Shown piece after piece: positions 18,753-27,722 of a stretch of 64,000 nucleotides of DNA. The stretch covers positions 62,001 to 126,000 of the forward strand of contig SCTY01000040.1 of assembly GCA_004297625.1 (NCBI GenBank). Direction: 5' to 3'. This DNA comes from Betaproteobacteria bacterium. Lineage in GTDB: Bacteria; Pseudomonadota; Gammaproteobacteria; Burkholderiales; SG8-39. The stretch's first letter is position 1. Each line of letters opens with the position of its first letter. The position numbers and the translations under genes are program-made. The notes beneath the pieces are model-generated. The model was not told the DNA's origin. It saw only the letters and a list, made by a program, of their open reading frames with translations, and did no database searches.

Positions 18753-19244
18753 ATGAGCCACTTCTACAAGGTAACCGGTTACGCTGCTGGCGCGGCCATT
18801 GTCGTGATCGCGGTGGTGATTCTCGCGCAGATTGTCCTGCGCATGTTCGACATCAACTTCGCAGGTGGGGTAGAGATCGCGACATACGCGATGATTGTCG
18901 CCACCTTCGTCGCCTTGCCTTACACCCTCATGACGGGCGGCCACATCCGGGTCATGGTCGGCATCGAATCGCTGCCGCGCCCCGCGCAACGGCTCGCGCA
19001 GGTCGCCTGCTATCTCGTCGCGCTCGCTTTTGTCGCGATCTTCTTCTACTACTTCCTCGAGATGACCCGCGACTCCTTTGCCCGCGGCGCTCGCTCCCAG
19101 GGGTTGCTGGCTGCACCCATATGGGTGCCGCAGTCCATCGTCACGGCGGGAATCCTTCTGTTCGGCGTCGCCCTGGTGCACGGCCTGATCGGCATCCTGC
19201 GTGGGCGTCCCATCGTGCCCGAGACCAGCGTGGAAAACCTCTAA
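18753..19244 (+). CDS. dctQ: TRAP transporter small permease (DctQ family)
   Basis: 163 residues with four predicted transmembrane helices, the DctQ plan. The region FDINFAGGVEIATYAMIVATFVALPYTL and the turn GGHIRV are typical. It partners with the large DctM subunit, whose GTG start lies one base after its stop. Confidence 0.88.
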   Translation: MSHFYKVTGYAAGAAIVVIAVVILAQIVLRMFDINFAGGVEIATYAMIVATFVALPYTLMTGGHIRVMVGIESLPRPAQRLAQVACYLVALAFVAIFFYYFLEMTRDSFARGARSQGLLAAPIWVPQSIVTAGILLFGVALVHGLIGILRGRPIVPETSVENL

Positions 19245-19245
19245 C

Positions 19246-20538
19246 GTGGACGTCACCGCCGCTGCCGCCATGGGCGCGGCGCTGCTCATCTTCCTCGCCG
19301 GCGGCGTATGGATCGCCGTGGCTCTGTTTGCAACAGCATTCATCGCGCTGCATTTTTTCCTCGACTCCCCCGCCGGCGCCATACTCGCGACGACCGCCTG
19401 GGGATATATCGATAACTGGACGCTCACCGCGCTGCCGCTCTTCATCCTGATGGGTGAGCTTCTGTTCCGCACGAAGCTCGCCGAGCAGATATTCCGCTCG
19501 CTGGCGCCCTGGACTTCTGCCATTCCGGGCGGACTGCTACATGTAAACGTGCTCGGCTGTGGCTTGTTCTCCGCGGTCTGCGGGTCATCCACGGCCACCA
19601 CGGTCACCGTCGGCAAGATCACCTATCCGGAGCTTACTCGCCGCGGCTACAGCGAGTCGATGATCGTCGGTTCACTCGCCGGATCGGGCACGTTCGGATT
19701 GCTGATTCCGCCGTCGATCATGATGATCGTGTACGGGTTCATCGCCGAAAGGTCCATTACCAAGCTCTTCATCGCCGGCATCCTGCCGGGGATCCTGCTC
19801 ATGCTGCTGTTCAGCGTGTACATCATGGCCTGGTCCATCGTGAATCCCGATAAGGCGCCGATGGTCGGCGAGCGCATGAGCATCTGGGAAAAAATACTGC
19901 TGGCGCGCTATTTCGCTCCCGTTCTTCTTCTGATCGTTGGGCTCATGGGGGCGATGTACTTCGGGTTTGCAACGGCCACGGAAGCGGCCGCAGTGGGGGT
20001 GCTCGGGGCGCTGCTCTTGCTCGCGGTCACCCGTACCTTTACCTGGGATGGCTTCTTGGCCGCCGTCCTGTCGACGGCGCGCACGTCGTGCATGATCATG
20101 TTCGTTCTCATCGGCGCCGCTTACTTGACGGCCGCCATGGGATTCAGCGGCGTGCCCCAGGCAATGGCGGAGTGGGTGGCCCAGAAAGGACTCGGCCCCT
20201 ACACCCTAATTGCGGCGCTAACCGTGCTGTACGTCTTCCTCGGCTGCTTCGTCGATGGGATCTCGATGGTCGTCTTGACGGCGGCGGCCGTCCTGCCCAT
20301 GGTCGAGCGTGTGGGGATCGATCTAGTCTGGTTCGGTATCTACATTGTCCTGGTGGTGGAAATGTCGCTCGTCACGCCTCCCGTCGGACTGAATCTTTAC
20401 GTGCTGCAAACGTTCTCCAGCAAGCACATCTTCTCGATCGCGCGCGACGTGTTCCCATTCTTTCTTCTGATGATCATCGCTGTTGCCCTGATTACGGCCT
20501 TTCCGCAAATAGTCCTGTTCCTGCCCGGCCGGATGTGA
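19246..20538 (+). CDS. dctM: TRAP transporter large permease (DctM family)
   Basis: 430 residues from GTG 19246, one base after dctQ; upstream in-frame starts lie within dctQ. About 12 hydrophobic helices, with the DctM hallmark GCGLFSAVCGSSTATTVTVG and SGTFGLLIPPSIMMIVYG. It is the sodium-coupled transport channel of the TRAP system and completes the hydantoinase operon. Confidence 0.9.
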   Translation: MDVTAAAAMGAALLIFLAGGVWIAVALFATAFIALHFFLDSPAGAILATTAWGYIDNWTLTALPLFILMGELLFRTKLAEQIFRSLAPWTSAIPGGLLHVNVLGCGLFSAVCGSSTATTVTVGKITYPELTRRGYSESMIVGSLAGSGTFGLLIPPSIMMIVYGFIAERSITKLFIAGILPGILLMLLFSVYIMAWSIVNPDKAPMVGERMSIWEKILLARYFAPVLLLIVGLMGAMYFGFATATEAAAVGVLGALLLLAVTRTFTWDGFLAAVLSTARTSCMIMFVLIGAAYLTAAMGFSGVPQAMAEWVAQKGLGPYTLIAALTVLYVFLGCFVDGISMVVLTAAAVLPMVERVGIDLVWFGIYIVLVVEMSLVTPPVGLNLYVLQTFSSKHIFSIARDVFPFFLLMIIAVALITAFPQIVLFLPGRM

Positions 20539-20574
20539 CCGACCCTTCGAGGCATAGCGCGCCGCCACGATAAT

Positions 20575-20841
20575 ATGGACCCCGCGACTCTGCCGATCGT
20601 GCTGGCGGCCTTGCTGCTGGTGTTGCTTGGCGGACTCTTCGCCTGCTGGGCGGTTATCTACGGGCGAGCGCGCAGCAATCCGCGTCCGACCGATTGCGAC
20701 AAGCCGATGGATTTGAAAGTTGATCAATCCATAACGGAGGTGATGGCACCGGTTCCCGAACTGGCCGCGGGACAGACGATTGGACCGGTCGCGGCGCAAG
20801 CAGCAAAAGTGGGAGCACCGCACTTCAAGCGCAGTCGTTGA
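20575..20841 (+). CDS. small one-helix membrane protein, unknown
   Basis: 88 residues with one N-terminal transmembrane segment (PIVLAALLLVLLGGLFACWAV) and a polar tail with no recognised domain. It lies 36 bases after dctM on the same strand, so it could be a last operon member. It lacks a convincing ribosome binding site, and the low complexity of the helix makes a chance frame possible. Confidence 0.35.
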   Translation: MDPATLPIVLAALLLVLLGGLFACWAVIYGRARSNPRPTDCDKPMDLKVDQSITEVMAPVPELAAGQTIGPVAAQAAKVGAPHFKRSR

Positions 20842-20940
20842 GGTGCCGCGACGGCTCTGACCTGCTGGATGATGTTCTGAAGTGCTGCTTGGTGCGCACG
20901 CACACCTGGGCCGCGGCGGCGCAGGCGATTCGATGCGATG

Positions 20941-21059
20941 GGCACGGCGGGAATCGAACTCCCGTGCTTTGTCAAGCCAGCCTCTGCTGGGGTCCAGTAA
21001 TGGCTGTTATCGCGTAGGACCAACCTTTCGTAGACCCACCGGCAAGGACTCAGCGTGCC
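20941..21059 (-). ncRNA. compact structured RNA candidate with tRNA-like ends
   Basis: On the reverse strand the element begins GGCACG and ends CGTGCC, which pair as a terminal stem (20941-20946 with 21054-21059). Inside are a T-arm-like hairpin CGGGA-GTTCGAT-TCCCG (20948-20964), a hairpin CCAGC/GCTGG (20977-20990), and a pairing GGTCC/GGACC (20991-20995 with 21017-21021). The end GTTCGATTCCCGCCG resembles the 3' end of tRNA or tmRNA. It is too long for a normal tRNA, CCA is not encoded, and no tag-peptide coding is visible. It could be a piece of a split tmRNA, a decayed tRNA-like gene or another RNA. Confidence 0.35.
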
Positions 21060-21241
21060 AAATTTGAGTTTGGGGGCTTAATCAAGCACCCAGCGATAAG
21101 AGGGATTATCAAAGCCAACACCATGGATGGCCGGCATCCCGGCCGAGTAAATGTTGAGGAGCAAAAAGGCACCGACGGATGGAGAGCATTGGCGAACCGG
21201 CGGCATGGCGAAACTCGGGACGCATTTACTATAGGCGGCAT

Positions 21242-21870
21242 ATGAAGCCCGTGAGGCGCTTCCTCGCCATCGCCGCCCTCGCCGTCTTCGGCTTCGCAAG
21301 CGCGCTCGCGCAAGACTGGCCGGCGAAGCCGGTGACGATGGTGGTGCCGTTCGCGGCGGGCGGGCCGCTTGATGTGCTCGCGGCGCGCAAGGATCTGCCG
21401 GGCGACACGCTCGCCGACTTCATTCCTTATGTACGCGCCAACCAGGCGAAGCTGCAGTACGGCTCGGCGGGGGTCGGCACGTCCTCGCACCCCGGCTGCG
21501 TGCTGCTCAACCAAATGATCGGCGTCGATGTGGTGCACGTGCCCTACCGCGGCGGCGGGCCGGCGATCCAGGATCTCGCCGCCGGGCGCATCGACTACCT
21601 GTGCACCTACGTCTCGAACCTGATCCCGGCGGTGAAGAAGGGGAGCGCGAAGGCGGTGGCGACGCTCGCCGCAGCGCGCGTCGCGTCGTTTCCCGACGTG
21701 GCGACCGCGGACGAGCAGGGGCTGAAGGGCTTCGACGTCTCGGCGTGGAACGCGCTCTTCCTGCCGAAGGGCGCGCCCGCGGCGCCGACAAAGAGATGAA
21801 GGCGGCGCAGCGCACCGCGGGCCTCGAGCGGCTGCTCGAGATCGAGCGGCGGACGATGAAGCCCAGGTAA
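21242..21870 (+). pseudogene. Bug/TctC receptor with internal deletion and swapped tail
   Basis: The frame opens with a signal peptide (MKPVRRFLAIAALAVFG, ALAQDWP) and PVTMVVPFAAGGPLDVLA. It then jumps to ARKDLPGDTLADFIPYVRA, skipping about 75 family residues, and runs through GVDVVHVPYRGGGPAIQDL to LFLPKGAPA. Near 21780 it changes frame and continues as EMKAAQRTAGLERLLE to a stop at 21870. That tail is shared with the debris at 28690. The uninterrupted frame is only 185 codons (stop 21799) against ~320 expected. Confidence 0.8.
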
Positions 21871-21948
21871 CGCGATCGGCAGGCATTGTTACAGCGACCG
21901 CTTTCTATTGCGGTCGCGCTAGCCGAAGTCGCGGCGGCCGCGGCGCGT

Positions 21949-22848
21949 TTACTCGCTAAACAGATCAACGAACAGCTCCCTCAACCAGCGATTCGCCGGA
22001 TCGCGGTGAAAGCGCTCGTGCCAGAAGAGCTTGCTATCGTAGGTAGGCAGCTTCGTCGGTGGCTGCATTACCTTCAGCGGCAATATCTCCGCGTATGCTT
22101 CGGCGACGCGGTTCGACATGAAGGCAAGCAGGTCTGAACGCGCAATAAGGTGCGGGAGCGCCAGAAAGTAGGGGACATGGAGCTTGACTATGCGCCGTAC
22201 CTTCTGTCGCGACAGCCATCGATCCAGCAGGTCCTCTACGTAGCCTGTCGGCTCGGCAAGTGCATGCGGCACGCGATGGAACGCCTCCACGTTCATCCCG
22301 TCCTTGAACGCCGGATGATCATGACGTACCACACAGACATACCGCTCGCGGAAAAGCCGCTTCTGGCGGCAGCCGGCGATCAAGGTGGTAAAGGCGCCGA
22401 TGGCAAGGTCTACCTCGCCGGACTCCAGCATCAGGTGAGGCGCTTTTGCAGGCACGTGGCGCACGCGCAGGGTGACTCCGGGCGCATCGAGCGATAGTCG
22501 CTCGAGTAGACGCGGCAAGAACAGCATCTGGCCGACGCCTGTCATGAAGACGTTGAAAGTCCGCTTTGATGTGGCGGGCTCGAATAGCGCTCGGTCAAAA
22601 CCGGAACGCAACGTGACGAGCGCCTCGCGCACGGAGCTCGCCAAACGGCTGCCGTACGGCGTGGGCCGCATGCCGTCCGATGTGCGCACGAAGATGGGGT
22701 CTTCCACTTGCCTGCGCAACCGGGCGAGCGCGTGGCTGGCGGCGGGCTGCGTGACACCGATTTGCGCCGCCGCCTCACTAAGGTTGCCGCTACGCGCGAG
22801 CGCGTCGACCAATCGCAACTGATTGAATTGCAGCCCGGCTAGTTGCAC
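21949..22848 (-). CDS. LysR-family transcriptional regulator
   Basis: 299 residues on the reverse strand. The N-terminal helix-turn-helix is typical of the NodD/PcpR-like branch (FNQLRLVDALARSGNLSEAA, QPAASHALARLRR, then DPIFVRTSDGMRPTPYG). An effector-binding domain follows (VDLAIGAFTTL). It is divergent from the DUF1330-M24-ABC operon, 77 bases away, which it probably controls in response to a substrate or product of that operon. Confidence 0.92.
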   Translation of the reverse strand: MQLAGLQFNQLRLVDALARSGNLSEAAAQIGVTQPAASHALARLRRQVEDPIFVRTSDGMRPTPYGSRLASSVREALVTLRSGFDRALFEPATSKRTFNVFMTGVGQMLFLPRLLERLSLDAPGVTLRVRHVPAKAPHLMLESGEVDLAIGAFTTLIAGCRQKRLFRERYVCVVRHDHPAFKDGMNVEAFHRVPHALAEPTGYVEDLLDRWLSRQKVRRIVKLHVPYFLALPHLIARSDLLAFMSNRVAEAYAEILPLKVMQPPTKLPTYDSKLFWHERFHRDPANRWLRELFVDLFSE

Positions 22849-22876
22849 GTCGCCATGATACGCCGAGCATGTGCTT

Positions 22877-22882
22877 TATACA
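22877..22882 (+). promoter_or_regulatory. candidate -10 box of the DUF1330-M24-ABC operon
   Basis: TATACA lies in the short region between the divergent LysR gene and the operon, about 44 bases before the proposed GTG start. No good -35 hexamer sits at 16-18 bases, which fits an activator-dependent promoter. The neighbouring GCATG-type half repeats could be LysR contacts. Confidence 0.3.
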
Positions 22883-22925
22883 TACCGTGCATGACGGTAG
22901 GGGTAAGATGAATCCAGGAGGGGCC

Positions 22926-23213
22926 GTGGCTGCATACGTCGTCACGTTGGTCAACGTCACTGACCCGGAGAAGTTTCAGGAGTACGGAAAGCTCGCTGGG
23001 CCCATTTCCGCCCGGTACGGCGGCCGCTTCATCGTGCGCGGCGGGCCAAAGACCAACCTGGAGGGCGACATTCCTTACGCCCGCGTCGTAGTGACGGAAT
23101 TTCCCGATGTTGAGGCCGCCAAGCGCTTTTACTACTCAGCCGAGTACCAGGAGGCAAAAGAGAAGCGCTTGGGTGCGGCGGACTTCAATATGGTCATCTT
23201 GGAGGGCGCATGA
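22926..23213 (+). CDS. DUF1330-family protein
   Basis: 95 residues from GTG 22926, four bases after AGGAGG; the ATG at 22908 would add six residues and put the ribosome site inside the gene. The DUF1330 pattern is clear: AAYVVTLVNVTDPEKFQEY, ARYGGRFIVRGG and FPDVEAAKRFYYSAEYQ. This is a small ferredoxin-like fold found beside catabolic genes; its reaction is not established. It overlaps the M24 gene by four bases (ATGA) and is the first gene of the operon. Confidence 0.88.
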   Translation: MAAYVVTLVNVTDPEKFQEYGKLAGPISARYGGRFIVRGGPKTNLEGDIPYARVVVTEFPDVEAAKRFYYSAEYQEAKEKRLGAADFNMVILEGA

Positions 23214-24412
23214 CCCATACCGGCATCGATGAGCTGAAGTCCTACTACCCAGGCCAGCGCTATTCCAGCGGCGAGATGGAGCGCCGGTACGAAGCTATCC
23301 GCAAAAAACTCGCCGCGTTGGATTACGACTGCTTGCTCGTCTATGGGCAAGGCTACAACGACCACGCAAACGTCCGCTATCTGTCCGATTACGAGCAAAT
23401 GGGCTTCAGCTACGTCATCGTCCCGCGGTCTGGTCCGTTGACGCTCTTTTACGGCTTCACGTGGTGCCACGACCCGACGGCGCGCATCATGTCCGTGATT
23501 CCCGATGTGCGATATATCCGCGACAGGGCCGGCGAGGTTTTGGCCGATGAATTGCGCAAAAGAGGGCTCGCCGCGTCGAGGATCGCGGTTCCGGCGTGTA
23601 CGGGTCCGGCCTACACGATCGCGTTGCCGCCGGCCGATCACTTCGATGCCTTGCGCAAGGCATTACCGAAAGCGACGTTCGTGTCCGAGCCTTTCTTCCT
23701 CGACGAGATTCGGATGATCAAGAGCCGCGAGGAAATCGCGCGCACCGAGCGGGCGGCGGCGATTGGAGACCAGGCCATGCGCGCCGTCATTGGGGCGATG
23801 GCCGAAGGCGTCACCGATGCCGATCTTTATCGCGCGGCTCAGCGCAAGACCATGGACATGGGTGGGCAATGGAAATTTGCCATCGTCGGCTCCACACCGA
23901 TGTCAAAGCCCAACTTGATAACGCCGTACCAGCTGCCCCTGAAGAGGCGCATCAGCCGCGGCGATATCTTCATTACGGAAATAGGCACCGCTTATGGCGC
24001 GTGCGAATCCTTGATCACCCGCCCGATATCGCTTGGGCCCCCGACGAAGCAGTACCTTGAGCTCTTCGATATCGCGCGCGAGTCCTTCAACATCATGTAT
24101 GAAGCAATGCGCCCCGGAAAGACGGAGCGCGACTTATGGGAGGCGCGCACGCCGATTCTGAAGCGGGGCCTCAAGTTCCAGATTCTGGCTCACGGAATGA
24201 GCCCCATGGAGCCCTATCTGACCGCGGAAGAGGACCTCATCCGGCCCTACACGCTGCAGGAGGGAATGGTCATCTCATTGGAGCCGAAACCGTATATCGG
24301 AGAGCACTACACCGGGGACGGGATCGGCATGTTCCTCAGCGATACGGTCGTTATCGAAAAGAACGGCCCGCGCGACTTGAACAAACTGCCAATGGAATTT
24401 TTTCAGGTGTAG
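23210..24412 (+). CDS. M24-family (creatinase/aminopeptidase P-fold) protein with altered metal site
   Basis: 400 residues with the two-domain creatinase/prolidase plan: an N-terminal creatinase-like domain (to ~170) and a C-terminal pita-bread fold. The histidine segment (LAHGMS) and one glutamate segment (ISLEPKPY) are kept. Other positions that normally supply metal ligands are changed: FITEIG where VDxG is usual, CESLITRP where SDITR is usual, and FLSDTV where IEDTV is usual. That argues against a two-metal peptidase and resembles creatinase, which works without metal. The ABC importer that follows suggests it acts on an imported small molecule. Confidence 0.82.
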   Translation: MTHTGIDELKSYYPGQRYSSGEMERRYEAIRKKLAALDYDCLLVYGQGYNDHANVRYLSDYEQMGFSYVIVPRSGPLTLFYGFTWCHDPTARIMSVIPDVRYIRDRAGEVLADELRKRGLAASRIAVPACTGPAYTIALPPADHFDALRKALPKATFVSEPFFLDEIRMIKSREEIARTERAAAIGDQAMRAVIGAMAEGVTDADLYRAAQRKTMDMGGQWKFAIVGSTPMSKPNLITPYQLPLKRRISRGDIFITEIGTAYGACESLITRPISLGPPTKQYLELFDIARESFNIMYEAMRPGKTERDLWEARTPILKRGLKFQILAHGMSPMEPYLTAEEDLIRPYTLQEGMVISLEPKPYIGEHYTGDGIGMFLSDTVVIEKNGPRDLNKLPMEFFQV

Positions 24413-24451
24413 CAACTGCCGGACAGCTTTCGAAACGAGGGGAGAGACACC

Positions 24452-25420
24452 ATGGCTAGCTTCTTATCTATCGGACGCATCGGTTCAGCCGCTGCCGCGC
24501 TGCTGTGGCTGCTCGTCAGCGGGATTTGCGCGGCTGACGAACCGAAAATCACCTTTGCATCGCGACCGTTCTACGCGCCGTTCGCATATTTTGCGGGCTT
24601 GGAGCGAGGGCCGACGGCGCCGAAGGGCTTCAAGGTCGAGCACAAGCAGATCTTCACCGAGACGCGCAACAAGATGCTCATGGCAGGCGCCCTTGATGCC
24701 GGAGAGATGTCCTTGAGCACGTATCTCATTGCGCGCGAGCGAGGCACTCCGCTCGTTCTATTGGGAACCGGAACCAAGAATTTGGAAGAGGGGAACGCGC
24801 TGTTTGTGCGCGCCAATTCCGCGATCAAGAATCAAGCTGACTTGGCGGGGAAGAAAATCGGCGTCGAGAGCATGTCGTCCGTCACCACGATCTATCACCG
24901 CGCTATCCTGCAGCACCGCTACAAGGTACCGACCGACAACATCCAGTGGATCGTAAAGCCGCCGCCGCAATTGCTTGCACTTTTGAAGCAGGGCGAAATC
25001 GACGCGGCGGTGCTCTTTTCGGACGTTTACTTCACCGCCAAGGAAAGTCCGGACTTCCGCATAATTCACGAGCTGGGCTACGAAGGCAAGGCGATGGTTG
25101 GGGATTACCTCCCAGCAATGGTAATCGTGGCGCAAGAGAAAAAGCTGCGTGAGATTCCGGGCATGGGGCGTGAGTTGGTGGCGGCGATGAAACGTTCCTT
25201 CAGTTATGCGGCCGCGAACCAGGAGGCCATGATGGGCGAATGGCTCAAGACGCGGCAGATGCCGCCCGCGTTGCTCCACCGCGCCTGGGTCTCGGATCAG
25301 CCCAGCTTCACGCTCACGCAGGCCGAGAAAGACATCATCATGCGCGTCGCCGAGTGGCACAACGAGCAGAACATTGTCAGTCGCAAGCTTAAACCCGAGG
25401 AGATCTTCATCCCCTTCTAA
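24452..25420 (+). CDS. ABC transporter substrate-binding protein (NMT1/SsuA-like)
   Basis: 322 residues with an N-terminal signal peptide (residues ~1-27, cleavage around CAADEP). The mature part has the NMT1/taurine-receptor pattern: MLMAGALDAGEMSLSTYLIA, LAGKKIGVESMSSVTTIYHR and LLKQGEIDAAVLFSD. Such receptors deliver taurine, sulfonates, pyrimidine-like or aromatic compounds to SsuBC-type ABC importers; the two permeases and the ATPase follow directly. The ligand is not known. Confidence 0.88.
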   Translation: MASFLSIGRIGSAAAALLWLLVSGICAADEPKITFASRPFYAPFAYFAGLERGPTAPKGFKVEHKQIFTETRNKMLMAGALDAGEMSLSTYLIARERGTPLVLLGTGTKNLEEGNALFVRANSAIKNQADLAGKKIGVESMSSVTTIYHRAILQHRYKVPTDNIQWIVKPPPQLLALLKQGEIDAAVLFSDVYFTAKESPDFRIIHELGYEGKAMVGDYLPAMVIVAQEKKLREIPGMGRELVAAMKRSFSYAAANQEAMMGEWLKTRQMPPALLHRAWVSDQPSFTLTQAEKDIIMRVAEWHNEQNIVSRKLKPEEIFIPF

Positions 25421-25432
25421 AGCCACGCCAAA

Positions 25433-26167
25433 ATGGCTTTAGTTTCTTACGCCGTTATCGTGGCCGCGTGGTGGGCTGCGAGCGTTTTCTTGACCCCGGA
25501 TGTGCTGCCCGGCCCGAAAGCAGTCGCCGAGGGCATCTGGGGGATCGCTGAGCGTCCCGCGCTGCGCCAGCAGGTCGGGCTCACGCTCGCGAGGACCCTG
25601 TCCGGGTTAAGCGCGGGCGCCGCCGTTGCGATGATCTTCGTATTCGCGGCGTATTACTTCAGGCCTGCCCGAGCGTTTTTTCTACGCGTAATTTATCCGG
25701 TGAGCCGTGGCGTGCCAGTTATTGCCGTAGCGCTCGTGGCGGCTCTTTGGTTCGGTCTCGGTTCGGGGGGCGTGGTGTTCATCATCGTGGTCGCGGTGCT
25801 GCCGCTTTACCTAGTGGAGCTGTGGGAAGGGCTAAAGCTCGTCGACGCTACCTTGCTGGAGATGGCCCGCGCCATTTCGCGCCGAGAACGGTTACTTTTG
25901 CCGAAAGTGATTCTTCCCATGCTTGTTCCGAGATTCTACGCGGCCACCAAGCTGGGCTTTTCGGTCGCATTCAAGGTAGCCCTGATAGGAGAAATTCTTG
26001 CGGCCACAAACGGCATGGGGTTCATGATGAATCTCGCCAATGCTGAACAGCAGTTCTACCTCGTCTTCTCATGGACGCTGATTCTCATGGGCTTTGTCCT
26101 CATCATGGAGCGGCTCGTCTTCGACACGATCGAGCGGCGTTTCCTCGTGCGCTGGGCGGGTGGATAA
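25433..26167 (+). CDS. ABC transporter permease (SsuC/TauC-like)
   Basis: 244 residues with about six transmembrane helices. The permease coupling loop is visible (EMARAISRRERLLLPKVILP), along with LGFSVAFKVALIGEILAATN, typical of SsuC-like subunits. It starts 12 bases after the receptor gene. A second, similar permease gene follows, so the channel is probably a heterodimer; single-permease operons are more common in this family. Confidence 0.88.
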   Translation: MALVSYAVIVAAWWAASVFLTPDVLPGPKAVAEGIWGIAERPALRQQVGLTLARTLSGLSAGAAVAMIFVFAAYYFRPARAFFLRVIYPVSRGVPVIAVALVAALWFGLGSGGVVFIIVVAVLPLYLVELWEGLKLVDATLLEMARAISRRERLLLPKVILPMLVPRFYAATKLGFSVAFKVALIGEILAATNGMGFMMNLANAEQQFYLVFSWTLILMGFVLIMERLVFDTIERRFLVRWAGG

Positions 26168-26173
26168 GAGCGC

Positions 26174-26977
26174 GTGACAGCGGCCGCAAGCAATACGTTT
26201 GGTTCAACGCGCGTCGTGGCCGGTCTGGGCGGCATCGCTACCGGTGCGCTGTGCTACGGCATGGTCCTTATCGCCTGGTGGGTCGGCAGCTTGTTGTTGC
26301 CTCCCATCGTGCTGCCCAGTCCGGCGGCGGTAGGCGCAGCCATCGACGAATTGGTCCGCGGTAACCGTTTCCTGGCCGATGTCGGGCTCACGTTCATGCG
26401 CACGATAATGGGCGTGGCGACCTCGGCGGCAGCGGCGCTTGCCGTCATCTTCCTCGCGCGATACGTCGGGTGGTTCCGAAGGTTTTACCTCGATGCCCTG
26501 TATCCGCTTTCAAGGGCTCTCCCGACGGTGTCGGTCGGCTTGTTCGGCCTCGCGTGGTTTGGCTTGGGGTCGCCTGCCGTGGCCTTCGTGGTCTTCATTA
26601 CGGTTCTTCCTGTCTATCTTACGAATCTGTGGGAAGCGCAGAAGGTCGCGGACGCCTCGGTTCTGGAGATGGGGCGCGCGATCTCCCGGAAGCAGTACCG
26701 ACTGGTATCGAAGGTGTTGCTTCCATTGCTCGTACCGCCGCTTTTCTCGGCGACAAAGTTCGCCTTCTCCGTTGGCTTCAAGCTATCCCTTGTGGGAGAA
26801 ATACTGGCCGCTTCCGACGGCATGGGATACAGCCTGTTGCATGCGATGCAGGAATACAAGACTTCCCACGTACTCGCCTGGATCGTCATCTTGATCGGCA
26901 TGGTGAGCGCGCTCGACTGGGCCGTCTTCGACCGGCTCGAGCGCGTGATCCTGCGCCGTTGGGCTTTCGATGATTGA
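26174..26977 (+). CDS. ABC transporter permease (SsuC/TauC-like), second subunit
   Basis: 267 residues from GTG 26174. It is a paralogue of the preceding permease: EMGRAISRKQYRLVSKVLLP aligns with the first gene's coupling loop, and FAFSVGFKLSLVGEILAASD repeats the next segment. This points to a gene duplication within the operon. It overlaps the ATPase gene by eight bases. Confidence 0.88.
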   Translation: MTAAASNTFGSTRVVAGLGGIATGALCYGMVLIAWWVGSLLLPPIVLPSPAAVGAAIDELVRGNRFLADVGLTFMRTIMGVATSAAAALAVIFLARYVGWFRRFYLDALYPLSRALPTVSVGLFGLAWFGLGSPAVAFVVFITVLPVYLTNLWEAQKVADASVLEMGRAISRKQYRLVSKVLLPLLVPPLFSATKFAFSVGFKLSLVGEILAASDGMGYSLLHAMQEYKTSHVLAWIVILIGMVSALDWAVFDRLERVILRRWAFDD

Positions 26978-27722
26978 GATCTCGGCGCTTAGCAAGCGCT
27001 TTGGTGACAGCCTCATTTTCGGCGACTTCAACATGCACGTAGAGGAAGGAGAGTTCTGCGTCATCTTCGGTCCATCGGGATGCGGCAAAACCACTTTGCT
27101 TCGCACCGTCGCCGGGCTTGAGCAACCGACATCCGGCTCGGTGCGTGTTGCGGGCGTGGAGAGCGGCGCCGACACGGAGGCGTACGCGCGCCGCATCAGC
27201 GTCGTATGGCAGGACCATCGTCTGCTTGCGTGGCGCACGGCCCGCAGCAACGTCGGCCTGGCACTCGAGCTGCGCGATCCCGATATGCCGGCTGCCGAGA
27301 GGAATAAGAGAGCGACCGAGGCGCTAACGCTTGTAGGCCTTGAGGACGCGCAAGACCGTTTACCCCGGCAGTTGAGCGGGGGGATGCGCCAGCGCGTGAA
27401 CCTGGCGCGCGCACTTGCGCTCGACGCGCCGGTGATGCTCATGGACGAGCCGTTGGCCAGCCTTAACGAAGTAACGGACAAGGCCGTCATGGTCGAGAAA
27501 ATTCTCGACGTGTGGCGACAGCGGAAGAAGACCGTTCTCTACGTCACCCATTCCGTTAACGAGGCGCTGCTTATGGCAGATCGAATCAACGTTCTGTCCG
27601 GCAAGCCCGCTCGTATCGCGCTGGCAAGACAACTTGCGGCGCCGCGACCCAGAGACCTGGAAGCGCCGGAATGTGTGTCACTTCGGCGGGAGATCGCGGG
27701 CACACTAGGAGCATTATTGTGA
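26970..27722 (+). CDS. ABC transporter ATPase (SsuB/TauB-like)
   Basis: 250 residues with all ABC motifs: Walker A GPSGCGKTTLL, Q-loop VVWQDHRLL, signature LSGGMRQRVNLARAL, Walker B VMLMDEPLASL and switch YVTHS. It powers the two permeases encoded just before. The last base of its TGA is shared with the next gene's ATG (TGATGG). Confidence 0.92.
   Translation: MIEISALSKRFGDSLIFGDFNMHVEEGEFCVIFGPSGCGKTTLLRTVAGLEQPTSGSVRVAGVESGADTEAYARRISVVWQDHRLLAWRTARSNVGLALELRDPDMPAAERNKRATEALTLVGLEDAQDRLPRQLSGGMRQRVNLARALALDAPVMLMDEPLASLNEVTDKAVMVEKILDVWRQRKKTVLYVTHSVNEALLMADRINVLSGKPARIALARQLAAPRPRDLEAPECVSLRREIAGTLGALL

Noticed and set aside
20941..20967. A canonical tRNA gene
   Set aside because: The T-arm-like hairpin is present but the stem next to TTCGATT does not pair correctly for a standard tRNA, and no anticodon arm is found at normal spacing.
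20841..21060. A complete one-piece tmRNA gene
   Set aside because: No GATTCGAC-type 5' end and no tag-peptide coding were seen; only the 3' end is reminiscent.
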